Counted from the stretch's first letter, positions 29,476 through 40,284 are shown. The stretch is DNA of 64,000 nt from Marinobacter sp. (GCA_029264995.1 JAJUKC010000005.1:1-64000), one strand, 5' to 3'. Numbers and translations: made by a program. Notes: generated by a model not told the origin, from the sequence alone.

Positions 29476-29796
29476 TCATTTACCCGCCACCGCCCCCCCG
29501 GCAGGCAAGCTGTCGTCTGGCTGCCAGGTCACCATGGGGGAGAAGGGTCCACCCCAGCCCTCGCAGACCAACATCAGCTCACCGTCTTTCACCGCCCGGT
29601 AGACCGTCTCGGCTATATTGCCTCCGTCACGGTAGTGGTGCCTGAATAACGAGTGCATGTTTGAACGAACTTGGTCGCTCTCTTCAACCAGGCGCCTGGC
29701 CTTATCGGCGGCGAAAAAGGGGGTTTCAATGAGGGGAAGATCACAGGCTCTCAACTCCGAGGGCCTGACCAGTTTCATGAAGCTCATCGTCAGCAT
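29476..29796 (-). CDS. N-terminal part of the same effector gene, in the other frame
   Basis: MKLVRPSELRACDLPLIETPFFAADKARRLVEESDQV...MVTWQPDDSLPAGG; joins ORF 27711-29438 if one G is removed from the G7 tract at 29493-29499. Confidence 0.7.
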   Translation of the reverse strand: MLTMSFMKLVRPSELRACDLPLIETPFFAADKARRLVEESDQVRSNMHSLFRHHYRDGGNIAETVYRAVKDGELMLVCEGWGGPFSPMVTWQPDDSLPAGGAVAGK

Positions 29797-29856
29797 TCCT
29801 TGTTGACGGTAGAAGACGGGTAAAAATCAATCGGCAATCCTAGCCGATATTTCGTA

Positions 29857-29893
29857 TTTATGACAAAACCGCACTTCACGGTTTTGTCATAAA
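29857..29893. repeat. Perfect inverted repeat, 15-bp arms, 7-nt loop
   Basis: TTTATGACAAAACCG-cacttca-CGGTTTTGTCATAAA. Confidence 0.9.
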
Positions 29894-29930
29894 TTTTCTA
29901 CGCTGATCAATCTATGACACACCCCATGGA

Positions 29931-31346
29931 CTACACCAGCCTTAGCCCCTTCCGGGCGCGGGCCACCGCCGCACGCACCTGGTTCGGTGCGGTGCCGCCG
30001 AGGTGATTGCGGGCCTGAACAGAGCCTTCGAGGGTCAGCACGTCGAACACGTCCTCCCCGATCACGTCCGAGAACTGCCGCAGCTCGTCCAGGGTCATCT
30101 CCGACAGGTCACGCCCCTCGGCGACGCCAAAGGCCACCGACTTGCCGACGATCTCGTGGGCATCCCGGAACGGCACGCCTTTCTTCACCAGGTAATCGGC
30201 CAGATCGGTGGCGGTAGAGAAGCCCCGCTTGGCTGCTACCCGCATGTTGTCGGCCTTGGCCCTGATGGCCGGGATCATGTCGGCGTAAGCCTTCAGGCAG
30301 CCCTTGATGGTATCGACCGTGTCGAACAGCGGCTCTTTGTCTTCCTGGTTGTCCTTATTGTAGGCCAGCGGCTGGCTCTTCATCAGGGTCAGCAGGCTGA
30401 TCAGATGGCCATTGACCCGGCCGGTCTTGCCACGCACCAGCTCCGGTACATCCGGGTTTTTCTTCTGGGGCATAATCGAGGAACCGGTGCAGAAACGGTC
30501 CGGCAGGTCGATGAAATCGAACTGGGCTGAGGTCCACAGCACCAGCTCTTCACTGAACCGGGACAGGTGGGTCATCAGCAGCGCAGCGAAACTGCAGAAT
30601 TCAATGGCGAAATCCCGGTCGGAGACGGAATCCAGGCTGTTTTCAGTGGGCCGGTCAAAACCCAGCAGCTCGGCGGTCAGGTTACGGTCGATCGGGTAGG
30701 TGGTACCGGCCAGGGCAGCGGCGCCCAGGGGCATGACGTTGACCCGCTTGCGGCAATCCTGCAGACGATCGGCATCGCGCACCAGCATTTCGTACCAGGC
30801 CAGCAAATGGTGGCCGAAGGTAACCGGCTGGGCGGTCTGCAGGTGGGTAAAGCCGGGCATAATGGTGTCCGCTTCACGCTCGGCCAGGTCCAGCAAGCCA
30901 GCCTGCAGGCGGGCCAGTTCCTCGGCAATCACGTCGATTTCGTCCCGCAGGTACAGGCGGATGTCGGTGGCTACCTGGTCGTTACGGCTGCGGCCGGTGT
31001 GCAGCTTTTTACCGGTAATGCCGATGCGGTCGGTCAGCCGGGCTTCGATGTTCATGTGCACGTCTTCAAGGCTGACAGACCATTCGAAGCGGCCGGCCTC
31101 GATGTCTTCCTTCACGCCTTTCAGACCATCAATAATCTGGTCTCGCTCAGCGTCAGTGAGCACACCCACTTGAGCCAGCATGGTGGCATGGGCGATGGAG
31201 CCGGTAATATCATGGTGATACAGGCGCTGGTCGAAGCCCACCGAGGCGGTGAAGCGTTCAACAAAGGCATCGGTAGGCTCGCTGAAGCGGCCACCCCAGG
31301 GTTTTTCGGAGGATGTGGTCTGGTCAGACTTTTTCTGATCCGTCAT
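29931..31346 (-). CDS. argH: Argininosuccinate lyase
   Basis: [45 protein letters not shown] signature. Confidence 0.96.
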   Translation of the reverse strand: MTDQKKSDQTTSSEKPWGGRFSEPTDAFVERFTASVGFDQRLYHHDITGSIAHATMLAQVGVLTDAERDQIIDGLKGVKEDIEAGRFEWSVSLEDVHMNIEARLTDRIGITGKKLHTGRSRNDQVATDIRLYLRDEIDVIAEELARLQAGLLDLAEREADTIMPGFTHLQTAQPVTFGHHLLAWYEMLVRDADRLQDCRKRVNVMPLGAAALAGTTYPIDRNLTAELLGFDRPTENSLDSVSDRDFAIEFCSFAALLMTHLSRFSEELVLWTSAQFDFIDLPDRFCTGSSIMPQKKNPDVPELVRGKTGRVNGHLISLLTLMKSQPLAYNKDNQEDKEPLFDTVDTIKGCLKAYADMIPAIRAKADNMRVAAKRGFSTATDLADYLVKKGVPFRDAHEIVGKSVAFGVAEGRDLSEMTLDELRQFSDVIGEDVFDVLTLEGSVQARNHLGGTAPNQVRAAVARARKGLRLV

Positions 31347-31405
31347 GATCTATCTTTCCTGCTGACAGCCCGGCATCATCATGCCGGCAATGGATAAGTG
31401 AAAAG

Positions 31406-32512
31406 TTGCGGCAGTATAGCATTTCGGCCCCGGTTAAGGAGACACCCCTGGCAACCGACAAAGGCATCAAAGAAAAGGATACCGCAGACTTCTACGTGCC
31501 CGATCTTTGCCGGGTACGGGCGGTGTTCCTGCTGCTGGTCACCAGTGAGCTTTTTGTCCTGGTGTTGTCCATTGTGCAGGCCGAGCGCGGCTGGATAGAC
31601 TGGAACTACTTCGGCCTGCTGTCCCTGTTCGTACAATGGACCACCCTCACCAGCGCCGCACTGATCTGCCTGTTGCGCCCCCGCCTGGCCCGTATGAGCA
31701 ACAGCCGCGCCACGCTGACCATCGTCGCCATTGTATTACTGGATGTACTGGCGTTCAGCCTGTTTGCCGACAGCGTACTGCACCCGCAGCCGGGCGTGGC
31801 GCTCTGGCAGGGCATTGCCAAGAAGCTGTTACTGGCGTTGCTGATTGTCCTGATGGTACTGCGTTATTTTTACCTGCAGCACCAGTGGCAGCATCAGCGG
31901 GAGGCGGAAATGCAGGCCCGGCTGACCTCCTTGCAGGCCCGGATTCAGCCACACTTTCTGTTTAACAGCATGAACACCATTGCCAGCCTGATTGCCACCA
32001 ATCCCGAGCAGGCGGAAGAGGCGGTACTGGATCTGTCGGAACTGTTCCGGGCCAGCCTGCGCACCGACGACCAGCTCATCCCCCTTAACCGTGAGCTGGA
32101 ACTGTGCCAGCGCTACCTGGCCATCGAGTCCCTGAGACTGGGGGAACGCCTGCGGCTGGAATGGGATATTCAGCCCGGGCTCGAGCAACAGGTGATTCCG
32201 CCCCTGACCCTTCAGCCGCTGGTGGAAAACGCCATTTATCACGGCATTCAGCCACGGCCGGAAGGCGGTATCGTCCGGGTAGAAGTATCGGCCAAGGATC
32301 ACTTTGTCTACCTTCTGGTGCAGAATCCCGCACCGGAATCCACGGAACGCCAGCATCAGGGCAACCGGGTCGCCCTGAGTAACACTCAGGCCAGACTACA
32401 GGCACTGTTTGGCGAACCCGCCGTGCTCAAACACAGTCGCCAGGGCAATACCTACACCGTCACCCTTCGCCTGCCCCGGCGCAGCATCAATACCAGCAAC
32501 CGTCAGTCATGA
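31406..32512 (+). CDS. algZ: LytS-like sensor histidine kinase (AlgZ/FimS-like)
   Basis: ARIQPHFLFNSMNTIASLI (His_kinase motif); adjacent to argH and algR-like gene. Confidence 0.85.
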   Translation: MRQYSISAPVKETPLATDKGIKEKDTADFYVPDLCRVRAVFLLLVTSELFVLVLSIVQAERGWIDWNYFGLLSLFVQWTTLTSAALICLLRPRLARMSNSRATLTIVAIVLLDVLAFSLFADSVLHPQPGVALWQGIAKKLLLALLIVLMVLRYFYLQHQWQHQREAEMQARLTSLQARIQPHFLFNSMNTIASLIATNPEQAEEAVLDLSELFRASLRTDDQLIPLNRELELCQRYLAIESLRLGERLRLEWDIQPGLEQQVIPPLTLQPLVENAIYHGIQPRPEGGIVRVEVSAKDHFVYLLVQNPAPESTERQHQGNRVALSNTQARLQALFGEPAVLKHSRQGNTYTVTLRLPRRSINTSNRQS

Positions 32513-33279
32513 AACAGGCCATGAATACCGAAGACAGCAAACGCGTACTGATTGCCGATGACGAACCCCTCGCGCGCCAGCGCATCCAGCGCCTGCTGGA
32601 GGCTCTGCCGGATTACCGGGTTTGTGGCGAAGCGGTGGATGGCAACGACACCCTGCGCAAAGTGGCCGAACTGGAACCGGATATCCTGCTGCTGGACATC
32701 CGCATGCCCGGCATGGATGGCATGGAGGCAGCCGACCAACTCAGCAAGCTCCAGAATCCGCCCGCAGTGATTTTTTGTACCGCCTATGACCACTATGCCA
32801 TCCAGGCGTTCGAGGTTCGCGCCGTCGCCTACCTGCTCAAACCGGTGCGGCGTGAGGCCCTGGCCGATGCCCTGGCCCGGGCCGGCAAGCTTAACCGGGT
32901 ACAACGGCAAGCCCTGGCGCAAAGTACCGATGCCGGCAACGACCAACTGGCGGTGCGCACACACCGAGGTACCGAACTGATCGACCTGGCAGATCTGTAC
33001 TACTGTGAGGCCGACCAGAAGTACGTGACCCTGCACCACAGCCACGGCGAGACGGTGTGCGACTACACCCTGAAAGAACTGGAGCAGGCTTACCCGGATC
33101 ACCTTCTGCGCGTCCACCGACACACACTGGTGGGGGTGCGCTTTATCCAGGGGCTGCGACGGTCGTCCGATGGCCAGAATCAGTTGGCACTGAAAGGCAA
33201 TGCCACCCTGCTGCCGGTCAGCCGCCGCCATGCCAGTACGGTTCGCCAGTGGCTGCAGGAACACCAACCCTCCCCCTGA
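32509..33279 (+). CDS. algR: LytTR-family response regulator (AlgR-like)
   Basis: REC domain DILLLDIRMPGMDGMEAA plus LytTR domain; start overlaps algZ stop. Confidence 0.88.
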   Translation: MKQAMNTEDSKRVLIADDEPLARQRIQRLLEALPDYRVCGEAVDGNDTLRKVAELEPDILLLDIRMPGMDGMEAADQLSKLQNPPAVIFCTAYDHYAIQAFEVRAVAYLLKPVRREALADALARAGKLNRVQRQALAQSTDAGNDQLAVRTHRGTELIDLADLYYCEADQKYVTLHHSHGETVCDYTLKELEQAYPDHLLRVHRHTLVGVRFIQGLRRSSDGQNQLALKGNATLLPVSRRHASTVRQWLQEHQPSP

Positions 33280-33364
33280 CGGGGTAGGCGGGGGTTCACC
33301 GCGGGACTTTTTTTCTGCCACAAGGTAACCTTGGGGCACATTTTCCCGAACGACAGTGAGTGAC

Positions 33365-34306
33365 ATGTCCAAACGTACCCTTCGCATTGCAACCCGCAGC
33401 AGCGCACTGGCGCTGTGGCAGGCGGAATTCATCAAGGCCGAGCTCGAACGGCTGCATGACAACGTTGACGTTGAGCTGATCAAGATCAAGACCCAGGGCG
33501 ACAAGATCCTGGATGTCCCCCTGGCCAAGATCGGCGGCAAGGGCCTGTTCGTGAAGGAACTGGAAGAAGCCATGCTGGACGGCCGTGCCGATCTGGCCGT
33601 GCATTCCATGAAGGATGTACCCATGGAATTCCCCGAGGGTCTGGGGCTGGTCGCCATTTGCGAGCGCGAAGACCCCACTGATGCCTTCGTCAGCAACCAG
33701 TACGAACACATCGACCAGCTGCCTGAGGGCGCGGTGGTAGGCACCGCCAGCCTGCGTCGGGAAGCGCAACTGCGGGCCAACCGCCCGGATCTTCAGATCA
33801 AGGTACTGCGTGGCAACGTGAATACCCGGTTGGCAAAACTGGATGCCGGTGAATACGACGCCATTGTACTGGCCAGCTCCGGCCTGAAGCGTCTCGGCTT
33901 CCATGACCGTATCCGTTACTGTCTGCCAGACACGTTTTCCCTGCCCGCCGTTGGCCAGGGTGCTTTGGGCATCGAATGCCGGGTCGGCGACACGGAACTT
34001 CTGGAGCTGATTGCCCCGCTCAATCACACCGACACCTGGGACCGCGTCAGCGCAGAGCGGGCGCTGAACCGTCGCCTTGAAGGCGGTTGCCAGGTACCCA
34101 TTGCCGCCTATGCCCTGCTGGAAGACGATAACACCCTGTGGCTGCGGGGCCTGGTTGGCGCAGTCGATGGTACCCAGATTTTCCGGGTGGAAGGCCGTGC
34201 CCCGCGCGCTGAAGGTGAACGCCTGGGCCGTGAACTGGCAGAACAGCTGCTGTCCATGGGGGCCGACAAGGTGCTGGCAGAAATCTATGGCCACACCCCG
34301 CGCTGA
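33365..34306 (+). CDS. hemC: Hydroxymethylbilane synthase
   Basis: [42 protein letters not shown] cofactor-Cys motif. Confidence 0.96.
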   Translation: MSKRTLRIATRSSALALWQAEFIKAELERLHDNVDVELIKIKTQGDKILDVPLAKIGGKGLFVKELEEAMLDGRADLAVHSMKDVPMEFPEGLGLVAICEREDPTDAFVSNQYEHIDQLPEGAVVGTASLRREAQLRANRPDLQIKVLRGNVNTRLAKLDAGEYDAIVLASSGLKRLGFHDRIRYCLPDTFSLPAVGQGALGIECRVGDTELLELIAPLNHTDTWDRVSAERALNRRLEGGCQVPIAAYALLEDDNTLWLRGLVGAVDGTQIFRVEGRAPRAEGERLGRELAEQLLSMGADKVLAEIYGHTPR

Positions 34307-35099
34307 GTTTCAGCAACCGCCTGAACTCCAGGGCCGGCGTGTATTGATCTGCCGGCCCGAGCCCGAAGCCAGCCGCCTCGCCGAGGCCTTTCGCAAGGCC
34401 GGTGCCGATGCCCGGGTGATGCCGATGATGGCGCGCGAGCCTTTACCGGAAACACCGGAGCAGCGCGACATCCTCCAGCAGCTGGACAACTTTTCCCACA
34501 TCATCGCGGTCAGCCCCTATGCCGCCCGCCGGCTGATGGAGGAAATCGACCACTGGTGGCCACAACTTCCCACCGGCCTGCAGTGGTACGGGGTGGGCAC
34601 CGGCACCGCAGCGGTCTTTCGCGAACATGGCCTGAAACCGAGAATGCCCTCCGAAGGCTGGACCAGCGAGGCTTTGCTGGCGCTGCCATCGTTGCAGCAC
34701 CTTGACGGAGAGAAAGTTTTGCTGGCTCGAGGTGAGCATGGCCGGGAACTGATTCGTCAGACCCTGGCGCAACGGGGCGCACGGATTACCACCCTGCCCC
34801 TGTACCGGCGCGCGCTGCCGTACTATTCTGCAGAACAGGTGAAGGCTCTGGTTGCCGATTTCCGCCCCGAGGTGGTGATTGCGCTTTCCGGCGAAACGCT
34901 GAACAATCTGGTGGAACTGGGCCACAGATACCAGCTGACCCTGACGCCCAAGATAATCGTAGTACCTGCGGAGCGTGTGGCGGAACAGGCACGCGCGCTG
35001 GGCTTCCGCAAGCCACTCGTGCCCGGTAGCCTGAACGATGACGACCTGGTCATCAGCGTTGCCTCCTGCCTGTCGCAGGAGGCCGGTGACAACGGATAA
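34287..35099 (+). CDS. hemD: Uroporphyrinogen-III synthase
   Basis: [32 protein letters not shown]; overlaps hemC end. Confidence 0.9.
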   Translation: MATPRAEFQQPPELQGRRVLICRPEPEASRLAEAFRKAGADARVMPMMAREPLPETPEQRDILQQLDNFSHIIAVSPYAARRLMEEIDHWWPQLPTGLQWYGVGTGTAAVFREHGLKPRMPSEGWTSEALLALPSLQHLDGEKVLLARGEHGRELIRQTLAQRGARITTLPLYRRALPYYSAEQVKALVADFRPEVVIALSGETLNNLVELGHRYQLTLTPKIIVVPAERVAEQARALGFRKPLVPGSLNDDDLVISVASCLSQEAGDNG

Positions 35100-35109
35100 C
35101 CAAGTAAGG

Positions 35110-36225
35110 ATGCCCGTGACTGAATCAACAAAACAACTCCCCGCTCCCGTACAACCCGCCAGGCCGGAACACCCCCGTCTTTGGCCGGTGTGGCTTGTGG
35201 CGGTTCTGGCACTGATTCTGGCGATTGCTCTGGGGCTCTGGAACTGGCACCAGTGGCAGAACCACCAGGCCACCCTGCGCGTGGTTCAGGACCTCCGGCA
35301 GGATACCAATCAACTGGAAAACCTTTACGGCAACCGTGGCAGCGAACAGAGCGAGCGGCTTCAGGCACTGGAAACCCGGCTGGCGGAACAGCGGGAGCTG
35401 ATTGCCACCCAGCAACGCCAGATCGATCACAACGCCCGCGAATTGCTGGAAGCCGGCAACCGCACCCGCACTGACTGGCTGCTGGCAGAAGCCGAATATC
35501 TTCTGCGTATTGCCAACCAGCGCCTGCTGATCGAAAAGGATATTCGCGGCTCACTGTCCGCCCTGGAATCGGCCGACGAGGTGTTGCGGGAATCCGACGA
35601 TATCGGGGTTTATCCGGTGCGCCAGCAACTGGCCCGGGAAATCCAGTCGCTGAAGAGCATTCAGGGTGTCGACCGCACCGGGCTCTACCTGCGGCTGGAG
35701 GCCGCCATTGCCAGCGTCAACGACCTCACCGACCAGGCCCTGATCAGTGATCAGGCGCCGGGATTCGACATGATCGAAGACCAGAATGCGCCGTCTGACG
35801 GCAGCAATATGTTCACCCGGGGCTGGAACCGGTTCCTGGGCACCCTCAAGGATGTGGTCGTGATCCGTCGCATGGACGAACCAGTGAAACCCCTCTTGTC
35901 TCCGGACCAGAGTGCCTGGGCCCGACTCAACCTGCAATTAATGCTGGAAGAAGCTGAAATGGCGGTCTTGCGGGGCAACCAGCCCCTGTATGAACGGGCG
36001 CTCAACAAGGCCATCACCACCATCAACGACTGGTACGATGGCACCAACCCGGCCATTCGTGGGCTCAACGAGACCCTGACCGAGCTGGCCGAGCGTAACG
36101 TGGATCCGGAACTGCCGGATATCAGCCAGTCCCTTAACCTGCTGAAAGAGCGGCTGGCGGGTCGCCTGGCCACCGGCGACAACGACACCGACAGCAACGC
36201 GGCCAATGGGGGCAATGAGTCATGA
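35110..36225 (+). CDS. hemX: HemX-like protein
   Basis: Single TM, coiled coil, RTDWLLAEAEYLLRIANQRLLIEKD; position hemCDXY. Confidence 0.9.
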   Translation: MPVTESTKQLPAPVQPARPEHPRLWPVWLVAVLALILAIALGLWNWHQWQNHQATLRVVQDLRQDTNQLENLYGNRGSEQSERLQALETRLAEQRELIATQQRQIDHNARELLEAGNRTRTDWLLAEAEYLLRIANQRLLIEKDIRGSLSALESADEVLRESDDIGVYPVRQQLAREIQSLKSIQGVDRTGLYLRLEAAIASVNDLTDQALISDQAPGFDMIEDQNAPSDGSNMFTRGWNRFLGTLKDVVVIRRMDEPVKPLLSPDQSAWARLNLQLMLEEAEMAVLRGNQPLYERALNKAITTINDWYDGTNPAIRGLNETLTELAERNVDPELPDISQSLNLLKERLAGRLATGDNDTDSNAANGGNES

Positions 36226-37463
36226 TCCGCGTATTGCTGATCCTGCTGATTGCCCTTCTGGTGGGCACCGGGCTATCCCTGGGGCTGACCTACGACCTCG
36301 GCTATATCCGCATCAGCCTGGGCAACTACCTGATTGAAACCAATTTCTGGGTCGGGCTGGGCCTGATACTGGTCATCATTCTGTTAGCCGTCACCATCAT
36401 CAATACGGTTCGCCGATTCCGACAGGGTACCGGCGTGATGGCGGGTTGGATTGCCCGCGGTAATGAGCGCCGGGCCCGGCGCCGGACCACACGAGGCCTG
36501 CTGGCTCTGGCCGAAGGTAACTGGCCCCGCGCCCGCAAACTGCTGACCAGCTCCGCCAGCCATGCCGACACCCCCCTGATCAACTATCTCGCGGCGGCCC
36601 AGGCCGCGTTCGAGTCCGGTGACTATGAAGCGGTCGATGAACTGCTGCGCAAGGCCTTTGAAAGCACACCTGGCTCCAGCATGGCGGTCGGGTTGACCCA
36701 GGCCCAGCTGCAACTGGCCGGTAACCGGCCCGAGCAGGCTTTAGCGACCCTGTTGCGCCTGCGCAAGGAATCTCCACATCATCCGTTTGTCCTCAAGCTG
36801 CTGAAGAACGCCTATCTGCGCCTGGAAGACTGGCGCGAGTTGTCCCGGCTTATCCCGGAACTGCGCAAGCGCAGCGTGGTGCCGGAGAGCGAACTGAACG
36901 AGCTGGAACGCCAGGTCTGGCACAACCTGCTGGAGCGGGCCGCTGAGGAATGCCAGCGCAGCCGCAAAGAGAATCCCGAAGCCAGCCTGGAACCGCTGAC
37001 TCGCCTGTGGGACGAGCTGCCGGGCTTTGTGCGCCGGGATGAGTACACCATCCGCGACTACGCCCGACTGCTGGCGGGACTGGGTGATGAGGCCCAGGCA
37101 GAAACGCTGCTGAGAAAGGTACTGCGTAACCACTGGAGCGATGAGCTGATCAACCTGTATGGCCGGATTCAGGGCCAGGATCCGGAGGAACAGCTATTGA
37201 TTGCAGAGCAGTGGCTGAAACATCGCACCAACAACCCCGAGCTGTTGCTGGCATTGGGCCGGCTCAGCCTGCGTAATGAGCTGTGGGGAAAAGCACGGGA
37301 GTACTTTGAAACCAGTCTGAAACTGCGCCGTAATCGTGAAACCCTCGCGGAGCTGAGCCGGCTGAATGCCCATATGGGCGAGGAAGAAGCCAGCATCAAG
37401 TTGCTGATGCAGGGGCTGGAGACCGACCACGGCCTGCCCGACCTGCCCATGCCCCGGGCCTGA
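36222..37463 (+). CDS. hemY: HemY-like TPR membrane protein
   Basis: Two N-terminal TMs, ARGNERRARRRTTRGLLALAEGNWPRARKLL; TPR repeats. Confidence 0.92.
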   Translation: MIRVLLILLIALLVGTGLSLGLTYDLGYIRISLGNYLIETNFWVGLGLILVIILLAVTIINTVRRFRQGTGVMAGWIARGNERRARRRTTRGLLALAEGNWPRARKLLTSSASHADTPLINYLAAAQAAFESGDYEAVDELLRKAFESTPGSSMAVGLTQAQLQLAGNRPEQALATLLRLRKESPHHPFVLKLLKNAYLRLEDWRELSRLIPELRKRSVVPESELNELERQVWHNLLERAAEECQRSRKENPEASLEPLTRLWDELPGFVRRDEYTIRDYARLLAGLGDEAQAETLLRKVLRNHWSDELINLYGRIQGQDPEEQLLIAEQWLKHRTNNPELLLALGRLSLRNELWGKAREYFETSLKLRRNRETLAELSRLNAHMGEEEASIKLLMQGLETDHGLPDLPMPRA

Positions 37464-37488
37464 GACTTCCCAGACCTTTTGATTCAGT

Positions 37489-37529
37489 CAAACAACAAGG
37501 GCCGGCAATTTGCCGGCCCTTGTTGTTTG
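37489..37529. terminator. Bidirectional terminator-like hairpin between convergent hemY and reductase
   Basis: CAAACAACAAGGGCCGGCAA-t-TTGCCGGCCCTTGTTGTTTG, 20-nt perfect arms. Confidence 0.8.
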
Positions 37530-37544
37530 CGCCCACTGAAATTG

Positions 37545-38537
37545 TCAGCTGCGGGGGGCGTACTCCAGAACATCCGAGAAAAAGGCCTGCTCCGGAAGGC
37601 CAGCCTCCACCAGCGCATCCATCAGGGTATACACCATGGTGGGCGAACCGCTGGCATGAACTTCCACGTTCTGCCAGTCGAATCCTGAAGCCAGTATCGC
37701 CCTGACCAGCTGGTCGTGGTGGCCACCCCAGTCATTGTCTTCATCGTCTCCCACCACCGGCAAAAAGCTGAACGGCGCCCACTCTTCCTGCCACTGCTGC
37801 GCGAGAGAACGCAGGTACATATCCTCGTGCTTGCGCACGCCCCAGAACAATTTGACTGACTTCTGGTAACGGGTTTCCCGCAGGTAATCCACCAGGCTTT
37901 TCATCTGGGCAAAACCAGTACCCGCCGCCACCAGCAGCAGGGGTTTGTCCGGCATACTGGCCAGGCAGGCCTTGCCATGAGGCAGTTCCACCGTCACATC
38001 CTGGCCGGAAGTCAGCGCATCGATGACTTTCTGGGCCGAGATCCAGTCGGGCGACGCCTGGATATGCAGTTCGATCTGCTCTGCCGACGGGCTGCTGGCA
38101 ATCGAGAAATAGCAGGGGTCCGCACCGGGCAGAATCACCGACAGATACTGGCCGGCATGAAAAGCCACGTCCCGGCGCCGGGGAAGCTGCAAGGCCACCC
38201 GATATACATCGTGACTGATGGAACGCACGTCGATTACCTTCGCCTGATACTGGCGGGGCTGGTAATTTCCTGATGCCATAACGGCGGGTATCTCCAGTTC
38301 AAGGTTGGCGAGCGGCCGTGTCCGGCACATCATCAGTGGCTCGCCAACCGCGATAGAATGTTGGTTTCGGGTATTCAGCGCCCGACCTTTCAGCAGCCGG
38401 GCCTCACAGATTTCACACACACCATTTCGGCAGGCTGCCGGCACCCGTATTCCGGCTGCGGCCGCTGCAGACAACAGGTCTTCAGCCTGATCCGCACCAT
38501 AACCAAGCCCCGATGGCTGCAGGCGTATCCGAAACAT
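37545..38537 (-). CDS. 2Fe-2S ferredoxin-type NAD(P)H-flavin oxidoreductase (annotated elsewhere as CDP-6-deoxy-delta-3,4-glucoseen reductase-like)
   Basis: AACRNGVCEICEARLLKG 2Fe-2S motif; FAD/NAD domains FHAGQYLSVILPG, LLLVAAGTGFAQMKSLVDYL. Confidence 0.88.
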   Translation of the reverse strand: MFRIRLQPSGLGYGADQAEDLLSAAAAAGIRVPAACRNGVCEICEARLLKGRALNTRNQHSIAVGEPLMMCRTRPLANLELEIPAVMASGNYQPRQYQAKVIDVRSISHDVYRVALQLPRRRDVAFHAGQYLSVILPGADPCYFSIASSPSAEQIELHIQASPDWISAQKVIDALTSGQDVTVELPHGKACLASMPDKPLLLVAAGTGFAQMKSLVDYLRETRYQKSVKLFWGVRKHEDMYLRSLAQQWQEEWAPFSFLPVVGDDEDNDWGGHHDQLVRAILASGFDWQNVEVHASGSPTMVYTLMDALVEAGLPEQAFFSDVLEYAPRS

Positions 38538-38549
38538 TCTCTGCCCCAG

Positions 38550-40037
38550 TCAGTCGGGGCGGGCACTGGGAATTTCAATCCCCAGGCTGTCCCAGATGTC
38601 ATCCACCCGCTGTTTGACCTCGTCAGTCATGGCGATGGCGGTGCCCCACTCCCGGTCGGTCTCTCCGGGCCATTTGTTGGTGGCGTCCATCCCCATTTTC
38701 GAGCCGAGCCCAGACACCGGGGAGGCAAAGTCCAGATAGTCGATCGGGGTGTTTTCCACCAGCGTCGTGTCCCGGACCGGGTCCATTCGCGTGGTGATGG
38801 CCCAGATCACATCTTCCCAGTTACGGGCATCCACGTCGTCATCAGTAACAATAACGAACTTGGTGTACATGAATTGCCGCAGGAACGACCATACCCCCAT
38901 CATTACCCGTTTGGCATGGCCGGGATACTGTTTCTTCATGGTGACTACGGCAAGCCGGTAGGAACAGCCTTCCGGCGGCAGGTAGAAATCGACAATTTCC
39001 GGGAATTGCTTCTGCAGGATTGGAATGAACACCTCGTTCAGCGCCACCCCGAGAATGGCCGGCTCGTCCGGTGGCCGGCCAGTATAGGTGCTGTGATAGA
39101 TCGGATCCCGGCGGTGGGTAATACGCTCCACAGTAAACACCGGGAACTGATCCACTTCGTTGTAATACCCGGTGTGATCACCAAACGGCCCTTCCGGCGC
39201 CATATCGTCCGGGTAGATAAAGCCTTCCAGTACAATCTCGGCACTCGCCGGCACCTGAAGATCGCTCAGGCCAGCATTCACCAGTTCCGTTCGACTACCC
39301 CGCAGCAAACCTGCAAAAGCATATTCAGACAGCGTATCTGGCACCGGGGTAACGGCACCCAGAATGGTGGCCGGATCAGCACCCAGTGCGACCGCAACCG
39401 GATAGGGCTTGTCCGGATTGGCCTTGCGGAATTCCTGGTAATCCAGGGCGCCACCCCGGTGGCTGAGCCAGCGCATGATCAGGCGGTTACGACCAATCAC
39501 TTGCTGCCGGTAGATACCCAGATTCTGGCGCTCCTTGTTGGGGCCACGGGTAATCACCAGCGGCCAGGTCACCAGAGGGCCGGCGTCGCCCGGCCAGCAA
39601 TGCTGGACCGGTATCTGATACAGGTCCACCTTGTCTTTTTCAATCACCACATCCTGGCAGGGCGCCGAACGCAACACCTTGGGGCTCATGCGCATGACCT
39701 GCCGGAACAACGGCAGCTTTTCGATGGCATCCCTGAAGCCCTTGGGGGGATCCGGCTCTTTCAGAAACGCCAGCAGTTTGCCAATCTCCCGTAACGCAGC
39801 CACATCATCCTGGCCCATACCCAGTGCCACCCGTTTCGGTGTTCCGAACAGGTTGGCCAGAACCGGCATGTCGTAGCCTTTCGGATTCTCGAATAACAAC
39901 GCCGGGCCACCGGCACGCAGTGTGCGGTCGCAGATTTCGGTCATTTCCAGGTGAGGATCGACTTCTACGCTGATACGTTTCAGCTCACCCAGCTTTTCCA
40001 GCTGGTCAATGAAGTCTCGCAGGTCGTTGTATTTCAT
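38550..40037 (-). CDS. ubiD: UbiD family decarboxylase (4-hydroxy-3-polyprenylbenzoate decarboxylase)
   Basis: [45 protein letters not shown]. Confidence 0.95.
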   Translation of the reverse strand: MKYNDLRDFIDQLEKLGELKRISVEVDPHLEMTEICDRTLRAGGPALLFENPKGYDMPVLANLFGTPKRVALGMGQDDVAALREIGKLLAFLKEPDPPKGFRDAIEKLPLFRQVMRMSPKVLRSAPCQDVVIEKDKVDLYQIPVQHCWPGDAGPLVTWPLVITRGPNKERQNLGIYRQQVIGRNRLIMRWLSHRGGALDYQEFRKANPDKPYPVAVALGADPATILGAVTPVPDTLSEYAFAGLLRGSRTELVNAGLSDLQVPASAEIVLEGFIYPDDMAPEGPFGDHTGYYNEVDQFPVFTVERITHRRDPIYHSTYTGRPPDEPAILGVALNEVFIPILQKQFPEIVDFYLPPEGCSYRLAVVTMKKQYPGHAKRVMMGVWSFLRQFMYTKFVIVTDDDVDARNWEDVIWAITTRMDPVRDTTLVENTPIDYLDFASPVSGLGSKMGMDATNKWPGETDREWGTAIAMTDEVKQRVDDIWDSLGIEIPSARPD

Positions 40038-40134
40038 CGGTTACTCCGTTCAGATATGCCAGTACTACGGAGATCGGTGGTCGCTGGACTGCTTTAAGGC
40101 AGTTGGAACAAGATGCGCGCACTTGGTATGAACG

Positions 40135-40241
40135 GCGGAGCCGGAGAGAACCTCCCCGGACCGTGCATTGCCAGGGATGGCAATGCCGAGCCCCCAGGGA
40201 TGGGTTCACGGCGTGTCCGGGGAGGTTCTCCCCGGCTCTGC
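40135..40241. repeat. Long inverted-repeat element 1 (27-nt arms with 2 mismatches, 53-nt centre)
   Basis: GCGGAGCCGGAGAGAACCTCCCCGGAC ... GTCCGGGGAGGTTCTCCCCGGCTCTGC; inner hairpin GCATTGCC-agggat-GGCAATGC. Confidence 0.9.
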
Positions 40242-40284
40242 CCGCCCCCAAAACCCAGAGGCGCTAGTCCTGGCCAGGAAAAGA

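Noticed and set aside
32503-33780. 425-aa ORF on - strand across algR and hemC
   Set aside because: Antisense to two confidently identified genes; low-complexity Ser-rich start and no recognisable domain.
38358-39794. 478-aa ORF on + strand antisense to ubiD
   Set aside because: Composition typical of an antisense frame in high-GC DNA; the opposite strand encodes a clear UbiD protein with family motifs.
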